Origin: Propionispira raffinosivorans DSM 20765
Lineage (GTDB): Bacteria > Bacillota > Negativicutes > Selenomonadales > Selenomonadaceae
Direction: 5' to 3'
DNA: 59,356 nt
Assembly: GCF_000381065.1 (NCBI RefSeq)
Contig: NZ_KB905863.1
Location: 1-59,356, forward strand
Below are positions 52,715 to 59,356 of this stretch, one piece after another. A program made the translations under genes and the position numbers. The notes under the pieces were generated by a model. That model was not told where the DNA came from and made no database searches. It worked only from the letters and a program-made list of their open reading frames with translations. Position 1 is the stretch's first letter; every line of letters starts with the position of its first letter.

Positions 52715-52751
52715 TTGAGATAATGGTTGTCATTGACAAACATTATCTCAA
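52715..52751. promoter_or_regulatory. Extended MarR-type palindrome upstream of the export operon
   Basis: Seventeen-base arms (52715-52731 and 52735-52751, one mismatch) around ATT make a 37-bp palindrome with the core GTTGTC-ATT-GACAAA at its centre. It lies 80 bp before the hlyD-like gene. Confidence 0.7.
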
Positions 52752-52829
52752 ATATGAAGATAAAATTATTTTTAATGAAGTATATATTTAAGATTTATCG
52801 GAATGTGTAGATTTTAGGAGGATGAAGTG

Positions 52830-53963
52830 ATGGAAGTTAGCCAAAAGACAAAGAGAACTTGTATAATTTTTCTTGGTTTATTAATAGTAGGTATTTTGGG
52901 ACTCATTTTGGAAGGACAAGACGCAATAACGATTGCTGCAGCAAAAAAAGCAGGAATTCTTACATCAGAACAAGTGAATGTTGCCTTTCAAAGAGTTGGT
53001 GGGCGAATAGTAAAAAAAGGCGTTGAGGAATCACAGCTTGTTAAAAAGGGAGATATTTTAATGGAGCTGGATTCGAAAGACACAGATTTGGCAATACAAC
53101 AATTAGAAACACAAATTGCAGAAATTGATGCGAAAATTAAACAAAACAGTAATGGAGTAGATATTAACTATAAAAAGACAGATACGAAACAGCAACAAAT
53201 GTATCATGAAATCGAACAACAAAAAAACGCATTAAATGCAGCAGAAGCTTCATTTACAGAAAAAAGTCTTAATAATGATCGTATGAAGAACTTGTTAGCA
53301 TCGGGGGCAATATCGGAATCGGAATATGATGTAGCATTGATGAACTATAATGTTGCAAAAGCGAGTGTAGGACAACAACGCAGTGCGTTGGGAAAAATGG
53401 TTACGGGTAGCTCAGACGAAGAAAAGTCGGTGCTATTATCAAATGGTAGCGCTAATGGAATGAATTTGGATGTAATTGACAATGATAGAAGGGATATTGA
53501 TAATCAGCATAATGTTGTTGCTCAACTGATACATCAAAAAGAAAATTTAATAGTTCAGTTAGAAATGAAAAAGGTAGAAAAAGAGCGGTTAACATTGAGA
53601 GCTCCTGAAGACGGAAAAATTTTGAAAGTGATTGTAAAGGAAGGCGAGCAAATAGCAGCAGGAAGCCCCGTAGTATTGTTAGAAAGCAATCGTTGGTATT
53701 ATGATATTTATCTTAGTGAAGATACAATACACAAACTTTCTGAAGGTAGTGAAGTGATTGGAACTGTTAAATCACTTAAAGAACCTGTTATAGGAAATAT
53801 CCGTTATATTATGGCTGCACCGGGATTTGCTGACTTAAAAATGAGTCGAGAAAAAGGTCAAGCTGATTTAACTAGTTTTCAAGTAAGAATATATGTTACG
53901 CCAATGGAAAACTTACTTCCGGGGATGACAATTGAGGTGAATGAAAATGAACTCCATTCGTGA
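52830..53963 (+). CDS. HlyD/EmrA-type membrane fusion protein
   Basis: This 377-residue periplasmic adaptor has one N-terminal membrane anchor (CIIFLGLLIVGILGLILEG), a split lipoyl domain (AFQRVGGRIVKKGVEESQLV near the N-terminus; LTLRAPEDGKILKVIVKEG near residue 255), and a long coiled-coil hairpin between them (about 85-245). A beta-barrel domain follows. It would link an inner-membrane exporter to TolC. ATG 52830 is 8 bp after AGGAGG; a GTG one codon earlier is possible. It overlaps the permease gene, so the two are co-translated. Confidence 0.88.
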   Translation: MEVSQKTKRTCIIFLGLLIVGILGLILEGQDAITIAAAKKAGILTSEQVNVAFQRVGGRIVKKGVEESQLVKKGDILMELDSKDTDLAIQQLETQIAEIDAKIKQNSNGVDINYKKTDTKQQQMYHEIEQQKNALNAAEASFTEKSLNNDRMKNLLASGAISESEYDVALMNYNVAKASVGQQRSALGKMVTGSSDEEKSVLLSNGSANGMNLDVIDNDRRDIDNQHNVVAQLIHQKENLIVQLEMKKVEKERLTLRAPEDGKILKVIVKEGEQIAAGSPVVLLESNRWYYDIYLSEDTIHKLSEGSEVIGTVKSLKEPVIGNIRYIMAAPGFADLKMSREKGQADLTSFQVRIYVTPMENLLPGMTIEVNENELHS

Positions 53964-55119
53964 TGAATTAGAATTTATTCTTTCTGGCAGAACCATACCA
54001 TACCATAAAGTAGCAATTATCCTGATGTTAGTCGTTACATTGATTTTAGGTGCAATGATTAGTAATAATACTATTTTAGAAGGGAAAATTGCTATTATTG
54101 ACATGGATAATTCTAAATATAGTAGAGACCTTATCGCAAAAATAAACGCCTCTGAATATATAAAAGTGACAGAAGTCATTCATTCTCCGGTGTCTGCTGA
54201 TAAACTTCTTTATCATGGCAAAAATTTGGGCGTAATATATTTGCCGCAAGGCTTAGAAGAAGCACGATGGAAAGGCGATAATTCTATACATATAGGAGCT
54301 TTATATGATCGAACGAACTCGGCACAATGTGCTGAGTTGACAATGGCTATAAATGGAATTATTCAAGGCGAAAATGGAGAAATTGGTGGTCCGCGTATTG
54401 GAAAAATGGGACTGAGTTCAGAGCAAAATGAAGCGATTATAGCGGGAATCGGAATTAGCGATAGGCAGTTGTTTAATCCAACAGGGTCTATGGCAGATGG
54501 AATTGTGGTAGGCTTGTTATATTTTCTTTCTACCATTATATATACTCTTGTTGTTTTGCAAATTGCTGCACATTTAAAAATTAGAAATAAGTGGGAGGAA
54601 GAAATTCTTTCAGGAAATCCATTTCGTTTACTGGGAAGGTTAATTCCATATGCTGTAATGTTGATTACTGTATTAATTTTTGGAATGGCAATACTTAGAT
54701 GGGTTCAAGATTTTAGATTTGCAGGGAATCTTTTGGCATATATGTTTAGTTTAATTATTTTCTCCATGTCTATGGGAATGGTTGGATTAATATTTGGGTG
54801 GTCCGCCAATGATCCTAGTACTGGATCTAGTAAAATGATTCTGTTAGTTCCTCCTGGATTTATTTTTGGTGGGATGACATTAGCAAGAGCTTATTTGTCT
54901 GATTGGGTTGCAATTGTTTCTAAACTTTGGCCTCTTACGTGGCAATTTGATTTTTTGAGAGATTTTGCTATTCGTGGAGCTGTGCTGAGTGATATGTATA
55001 TTCCTTATTGTGAATATATTTTATATATGTTAGTGATTGCAGCAATTTTTTTTGCAAAATTTTTTAAAGAGTATAATCGCTTGATGGAAAATAAAAAATG
55101 TGAAAATTCAACTCTATAA
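53947..55119 (+). CDS. ABC-2-type permease subunit
   Basis: The 390-residue membrane protein has one N-terminal membrane helix (VAIILMLVVTLILGAMISNN), a large periplasmic domain (about 45-175, including IAIIDMDNSKYSRDLI) and about five C-terminal helices, as in YbhS/YhhJ-type ABC-2 permeases. I choose ATG 53947, seven bases after GAGGTG; an in-frame ATG at 53941 is too close. It overlaps the hlyD end by 17 bp. Family members need an ATP-binding subunit, and none is encoded in this operon, which is odd. Confidence 0.82.
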   Translation: MNSIRDELEFILSGRTIPYHKVAIILMLVVTLILGAMISNNTILEGKIAIIDMDNSKYSRDLIAKINASEYIKVTEVIHSPVSADKLLYHGKNLGVIYLPQGLEEARWKGDNSIHIGALYDRTNSAQCAELTMAINGIIQGENGEIGGPRIGKMGLSSEQNEAIIAGIGISDRQLFNPTGSMADGIVVGLLYFLSTIIYTLVVLQIAAHLKIRNKWEEEILSGNPFRLLGRLIPYAVMLITVLIFGMAILRWVQDFRFAGNLLAYMFSLIIFSMSMGMVGLIFGWSANDPSTGSSKMILLVPPGFIFGGMTLARAYLSDWVAIVSKLWPLTWQFDFLRDFAIRGAVLSDMYIPYCEYILYMLVIAAIFFAKFFKEYNRLMENKKCENSTL

Positions 55120-55197
55120 AAATTGGTGCCAGTTTAGTTTTTATTAAAGCGTTTATGAGAAAAGTTACATTAAGAAAAAATGAATGCAGGTGAATTT

Positions 55198-56487
55198 ATG
55201 TTAAAGAAAAAAATTACTACAATTTGTTTGTTTGGATTGTTTATGGGTTGCTCCATACACGGATTTGCTGCTGAACATGAAAATACTTTAAATTTAAATG
55301 AATGTATAGATAAAGCATTGAAGCAGAATCAACAAATAAATATGGCTGCGCATGGATTGGAAGCGGCGAAATGGCAATTAGCAGAGATGAAAGGGGCTCG
55401 AGAATTCAGCTTAAACTTTTCACATACAAGTTCGAAAATAGGAGGGGAATATTGGAGTGTGTATCATATTGAAAATGTTCCATCAAGCTACTTTACCAAT
55501 AGTTTTTCAGCATCTATGCCGATTTATACAGGTGGACGTATAGAAGGTGGGATTGATCAAGCGAAACTTGGTGTTGAAATTAGTGATTTGGGTTTGCAAA
55601 ATACAAGACAACAGATTAAGTATCAAGTAACTCAGTCTTATTACATGATTTTGGCTTGTCAAAATTATGAGGACGCAAAAGCAGAAGCAGTAAAACAATT
55701 GCAGGAGCATTTAAAGAATGTAAATGAACAATTTGCAGTAGGGGTTGTTGCAAGAGCAGATATTCTTCGTTCAGAAGTTGCATTAGCAAATGCACAACAA
55801 GAATTTGTAACGGCTAAAAATAATACAAAGATAGCGAAATCTTCGTTTAATAAATTGCTTGGAAATCCTGTGCAAAATGATGTATCAATTACAAATGATA
55901 TGCAGTATATACAATGTGATTATGTTTTGGACGATTGTATAGCATACGCCTTTGAACATAGACCAGATTATTGTGCGGCACAAAAAGAGATTTTACAGGC
56001 AAAAGATGAAATGAAAATTGTGGCTGCAGGAGATAAACCGAATGTTGCACTTATAGGGACTTATGGAACTTATGATACGAAATTTAACGAATTTGATACG
56101 AAAGAATGGCAAGCTGGTATTAATATTAGCCTGAATATATTTGATGGAAATGTTACAAAAGCAAAGACAAAAGAAGCAAGTGCTAAGTTAGCACAGGCAG
56201 AGGCGGGAGTAAAAGATGAGACAGCTTCGGTAGAATTTGAAGTGCAACAAGCATATCTTAATATGCGAAAGGCAGAAAGTAATATTACTACAAATAAGGC
56301 TGCCGTAGCAAAAGCCCAAGAAGACTTTGTACTTGCAGGAGCAAGATATAGTGTTAATTTAGGAACTAACTTAGATGTTGTTGACGCACAAGTTGCCTTG
56401 ACAAACGCTAAAAACTTATACATAGGGTCACTTTATGACTATAATGTTAGTAAAGCAGCGCTCGAACGTGCTATGGGGAAATTTTAA
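55198..56487 (+). CDS. TolC-family outer-membrane efflux protein
   Basis: The 429-residue protein has a signal peptide (KKITTICLFGLFMGCSIHGFA) and the duplicated outer-membrane efflux protein domains with long alpha-hairpins (LNECIDKALKQNQQINMAA; later AAVAKAQEDFVLAGARYSV and NLDVVDAQVALTNAKNLY). Its presence shows that the host has an outer membrane. CAGGTG lies 8 bp before the ATG at 55198; an ATG six codons upstream has no ribosome binding site. With the HlyD and ABC-2 genes it forms a three-part export operon. Confidence 0.9.
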   Translation: MLKKKITTICLFGLFMGCSIHGFAAEHENTLNLNECIDKALKQNQQINMAAHGLEAAKWQLAEMKGAREFSLNFSHTSSKIGGEYWSVYHIENVPSSYFTNSFSASMPIYTGGRIEGGIDQAKLGVEISDLGLQNTRQQIKYQVTQSYYMILACQNYEDAKAEAVKQLQEHLKNVNEQFAVGVVARADILRSEVALANAQQEFVTAKNNTKIAKSSFNKLLGNPVQNDVSITNDMQYIQCDYVLDDCIAYAFEHRPDYCAAQKEILQAKDEMKIVAAGDKPNVALIGTYGTYDTKFNEFDTKEWQAGINISLNIFDGNVTKAKTKEASAKLAQAEAGVKDETASVEFEVQQAYLNMRKAESNITTNKAAVAKAQEDFVLAGARYSVNLGTNLDVVDAQVALTNAKNLYIGSLYDYNVSKAALERAMGKF

Positions 56488-56616
56488 TGATGATAGAGTA
56501 TAGTAAATCGCTTGAAAAATAAAGTCCAGCGGTAATATGCCAATCACAAAAAAGAAAAAACATCTTATTAAACTTTGTAAATGTAATTTTTTTATAGAGT
56601 GCAATTTCGAAAGAAA

Positions 56617-57919
56617 TTAATATTTTTCCAGTGTAATATATAGTCGATTGTCTTTGCGCAGAGCAAAGACTAACCGCACCAATTTACGGGCAGTTAATGC
56701 GAATGCACGTTTGAATTGACACTTATTAACCTCTTTGAATTTGAGATTGTAGAAATGCTTAAACTCTGAGTCGCATCTCACAAGCGAAAAAGCAACTTCA
56801 GACAAGTAATACTTCAAATAACGATTGACAGAACGTATGAGTCTTGTGTTTTCAGCTTCAAAAGATCCAGATTGATTGAGTCCAAGCAAGACCAGCATAT
56901 TTAGCAAGCGAAGCTTGTCCATTAATAGAAGTAAGGGTATTCGGAATAATTGCCAATTGTTCAGCGATGACAAAATCCAAAGATTTAATTTGCTTTTCTA
57001 TAGCTTTCATAGAAGAAATAGAAAGAGACAATACTTGGTTCACAGAGTTATTTACCGTTTTGGGTAAGCGGTAAGAACCTCTGGCAGCTGCTTGGATGGA
57101 TTTAGCCAAACCTTCAGGATCAGGAAAATGATTCTTACCTTTCTCTTGGATAAAGGCAGTAAGATCATTTAAATCCATATAAGCAAATTCATCAGGAGAA
57201 GAAAAATCTTCATAAACAGACAAAGCCGTTGCATCAAAGGTATTGGAAAACACTTTTTCCTGAACTAAAGAAGAACACTTCATAAAGAGATAATTCATGA
57301 AACGCTGCTTCTCTTTAGTAAGATTCTGAACTGCAAAAAAGCGGGAACGAGTAAGAGTTTGCAAAGCTTTATAGTGATAGTCGTCGAGATAAACTTCGTT
57401 TTTAATACGACCAAAGCGCAAAGCATCTGCAATAATATACGCGTCAACAGAATCGTTTTTAGGAAGATCGGGATAGGCTTCCTTGAATTTCTTGACTTGT
57501 TTAGGATTTAAAACATGAATTTTAGGATGAAAAGGAGCAAGGAAGCCATCTTCCAGAAGAAAGCAAACAAAATTATCTCCGTAAATAGAAGTAGATTCAA
57601 GACCAATGACAACATCGGTTAGAGATTCTTTAGTAAGGGTAGAGACGATGCGATTAGATAAAGACTTGGCACCGCCAAGATTATTATTTACAGAAAACGA
57701 GCTAAAGTTAGAGCCATCGGGTTTCATGATAAAAATTGAAGTCAATCGACTTGATAATATCCATGAAACGCAGAGCATCAACACCCTCGCATATAAGAAT
57801 CTAACCAGAGAAAATCCAATGCGAACCTCACTGCAAGAAGGCGGATGTTGGACTCTGGAAAACAGCCAGCGGTTTAAAGCTAATTTCTGGTTCAGAGGAA
57901 CAGACTCTCTATGAAGCAA
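56617..57919 (-). pseudogene. Frameshifted IS110-family transposase
   Basis: On the minus strand the first reading frame carries NNNLGGAKSLSNRIVSTL, VVIGLESTSIYGDNFVCFLL, the DEDD-region block KNDSVDAYIIADALRFGR and a C-terminal GQASLAKYAGLAWTQ. It then ends at 56858 because of a frameshift near 56875. The last part (SGSFEAENTRLIRSVNRYLK, ALTARKLVRLVFALRKDN) continues in another frame to 56617. The N-terminus is also disturbed: the usual start with the first catalytic Asp is not in frame. IS110 elements insert without long terminal repeats; I could not place the ends. Confidence 0.85.
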
Positions 57920-58437
57920 CTCAAAATAATGAGTTCAACAGGAGAAATAAGAACTTTAACTGATTGACTTGAGCCAATTATATCATGGGTATTTTAAACT
58001 TCAACTGCACTAAAATCTTAAAATGCTTGCGTTGAGCAAATTCGGTTTAAGTTCTTTTTGTTACCATATTATCATACGGAAAGCTCTTTATATTTAATGA
58101 AAGTTTAATATCAAAGATTTTGATTGCTTTATAGTAATTGAATTTTTTCTGAGAAGTCCTTTGTGATAAAGGATACTGTCTGGAAACTTATTTTTCTGGC
58201 TCTGGTTAAAACTATTTGAAAATGAAATGACTACTTTAATTCTCTGATAAATTAATGGGAAGTAAAGTGGTTTTTTTATTTTTTAGATGAAAAATTACAT
58301 CCGCTTTGCCAAAAAAACTTTTTACATTGTTTTAGTTATATGAAGGGTAAATGCAGAGAGTAGCTCTGCGAACAAAAGTAGATAAAACAAAATAGGCGTT
58401 CGCATAACTCTCTCTTTTTGTCGCGAAGGGATGTGAT
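57920..58437. other. Intergenic stretch upstream of the sigma-factor pseudogene
   Basis: AT-rich non-coding DNA. Near 58351-58367 a short hairpin GCAGAG/CTCTGC lies in what looks like the untranslated leader of the Tn916-type sigma gene, followed by AAGGG before its ATG. I see no gene or other structure. Confidence 0.4.
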
Positions 58438-58868
58438 ATGTTGGAATGCCAAGAGCGTTTTGATAGCTTTTGTAAAAAAGTTTTACGAAACCATGCCCGT
58501 AATTATGATCAAATACTGCAGCGGCGTAGAAAGAAAGAATGTTTTTCAGAAGATATTTGCAAAGATAAAAAATTTCAGCATTTTTTTCTGTAGATCCTAT
58601 ACAAGATTCTTATGTATTTCGCGTGTTGGGCATAGAAGTAACTGTAGAAAATGAATTTCTCGGTGCCGCTTTACAAAAATTATCTGATGATCGGAGGACA
58701 ATAGTTTTATTGGCGTATTTTTTTAATATGACGGATTGTGAGATTAGTACATACCTGAATCTTATTCGGCGAACTGTATCATATCGCAGGGATGCTACTC
58801 TAAAGCAACTAAAAAAATATTTGGAGGATTATGTAAATGAGAAAAAAAGAGAGCATGAAAAAATCTAA
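58438..58868 (+). pseudogene. Tn916-type sigma-70-like factor, frameshifted in a T7 run
   Basis: From ATG 58438 (AAGGG 7 bp upstream) 51 codons read MLECQERFDSFCKKVLRNHA, then RRRKKECFSEDICKDKK, and stop at 58591. The stop follows a run of seven T (58581-58587). Adding one T, or slipping back by one, joins the frame to SVDPIQDSYVFRVLGIEV and the region-4 helix-turn-helix KLSDDRRTIVLLAYFFNMTD to the end at 58868. The small sigma proteins of Tn916/ICE elements have exactly this layout. It could be a mutation, a sequencing error or slippage. Confidence 0.75.
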
Positions 58869-59094
58869 AAGAAAATATTCATTGATTCCGCTTAAAGTTA
58901 TTTTATCAGCTATAAAAGGAGAAGAAGTTGCATTAAAGCAAGTGCTGAATCATTATGAATGCTATATTATGATGTTAGCATCTAAAGAGTTATATGATCG
59001 ATATGGAAATATTTATATTTTTGTGGATTATGAATTAAAAGCTGAATTACAGAATAAACTTGTTGCGGGAATATTAAAATTTCGTATCGTTTAA
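58837..59094 (+). CDS. Helix-turn-helix protein of Tn916-type elements (HTH_16-like)
   Basis: The 85-residue protein overlaps the sigma-like gene, as its counterpart does in Tn916-family ICEs. It reads KYSLIPLKVILSAIKGEEVA followed by LKQVLNHYECYIMMLASKEL and a charged C-terminus. These small proteins are thought to act with the sigma-like factor in ICE regulation. The start ATG 58837 has GGAGG 9 bp upstream; ATG 58852 is an alternative. It suggests that part of a second, Tn916-like ICE lies here. Confidence 0.72.
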   Translation: MRKKESMKKSKRKYSLIPLKVILSAIKGEEVALKQVLNHYECYIMMLASKELYDRYGNIYIFVDYELKAELQNKLVAGILKFRIV

Positions 59095-59150
59095 TATATG
59101 ATGGTCTTAAAATTTTTTAATGTATATTATTTTATAAGGTAAGCGTCAAA

Positions 59151-59191
59151 AATGCCGTTACCTTGACAACACGTCAGTTGGTAACGGCATT
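59151..59191 (-). terminator. Terminator of the IS66 transposase gene
   Basis: Perfect 12-bp arms AATGCCGTTACC (59151-59162) and GGTAACGGCATT (59180-59191). On the minus strand the stem is followed by TTTTT-type sequence. It overlaps the transposase stop codon. Confidence 0.7.
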
Positions 59192-59356
59192 CGTTTTGCA
59201 GTAAGCTGGAACGAAATTCGGCATTAATCGTTGCAGTGCCTCAACATCATTTCGTATATTCCAGTTTGGTGCATTTTTGAAAATATAAGTCAAATATGCA
59301 TATGGATTTAAACCATTTTCTTTTGCAGTTTCTATAATGCTAAAAACAATGGCACT
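59174..59356 (-). CDS. IS66-family transposase (TnpC), C-terminal end
   Basis: Sixty codons before the stop (59174-59176, minus strand) are in the window. The sequence SAIVFSIIETAKENGLNPYA followed by YLTYIFKNAPNW is the typical C-terminal end of the IS66 DDE transposase. The frame is open to the window edge. The remainder of the element lies beyond 59356. Confidence 0.85.
   Translation of the reverse strand, partial: SAIVFSIIETAKENGLNPYAYLTYIFKNAPNWNIRNDVEALQRLMPNFVPAYCKTNAVTN

Noticed and set aside
58418..58654. 78-codon frame at the start of the sigma-like gene
   Set aside because: It is the wrong frame; the frame from ATG 58438 has the ribosome binding site and joins the sigma region-4 sequence with a single shift in the T-run.
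1..59356. CRISPR array
   Set aside because: I saw no regularly spaced direct repeats of 24-40 bases anywhere in the window, and no cas genes.

Overview
The window reads as accessory DNA from a low-GC, anaerobic, diderm Firmicute, most likely a Negativicute (Selenomonas/Megasphaera/Dialister-like; inference). Firmicute-style ribosome binding sites and frequent TTG/GTG starts occur beside outer-membrane machinery (TolC, HlyD, an RND remnant), and a 2-hydroxyacyl-CoA-dehydratase-type activase points to strict anaerobiosis. No housekeeping gene is visible. IS remnants of at least five families (IS3, IS256, IS6-like, IS110, IS66) and many broken genes show a much-rearranged region.

Layout. (1) 1-22.6 kb: a conjugative module. 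An IS3 element truncates a large helical-repeat protein. Then come a MobA/MobL relaxase (minus strand), a probable RSF1010-type oriT, and a nearly complete VirB/VirD4 type IV secretion operon on the plus strand in the order virB8-B9-B10-D4-(TraD-like)-B11-B2-B3-B4-B5-B6-(M23/VirB6/lytic transglycosylase fusion)-traF-(second VirB5/TrbJ-like). A divergent tandem-XRE repressor, topoisomerase III and a small membrane protein follow. (2) 22.6-32.3 kb: a decayed IS256, two paralogous MarR regulators each beside a small gene (DUF2269-like membrane protein; DUF169 protein), a secreted carboxylesterase with a divergent AraC regulator, and the C-terminal half of an RND pump. (3) 32.3-37.8 kb: an AT-rich sugar locus (AraC regulator, GH42 beta-galactosidase, LacY-like MFS permease), ended by a resolvase remnant and the 3' half of a tRNA-Thr gene, a probable old integration scar. 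(4) 38.2-43.1 kb: an intact gallate/protocatechuate-type decarboxylase cassette (MerR regulator, lpdC/ubiD, DASS-like transporter, lpdB/ubiX, lpdD) behind a MerR-type promoter with a 19-bp spacer. (5) 43.4-47.3 kb: a scar zone with an orphan HEARO/omega-RNA-like structured RNA, 62-bp inverted repeats around a CocE/NonD hydrolase, a MarR micro-remnant and a broken SDR gene. (6) 47.4-56.5 kb: a third MarR, a 1407-residue tandem-ASKHA activase, a truncated flavodoxin-like reductase and a HlyD/ABC-2 permease/TolC export operon. (7) 56.6 kb to the end: a frameshifted IS110, a Tn916-type sigma/HTH pair (sigma frameshifted in a T7 run) and the 3' end of an IS66 transposase.

The most unusual thread is regulatory. 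At least nine copies of a palindrome built on TTGTC-(2 or 3 nt)-GACAA sit at promoters between 24 and 53 kb, always next to marR genes or to genes near them. In two places the core lies at the exact centre of a 33-37-nt palindrome. This suggests a family of paralogous MarR repressors with shared operator ancestry controlling a redox/efflux regulon that includes the giant activase.
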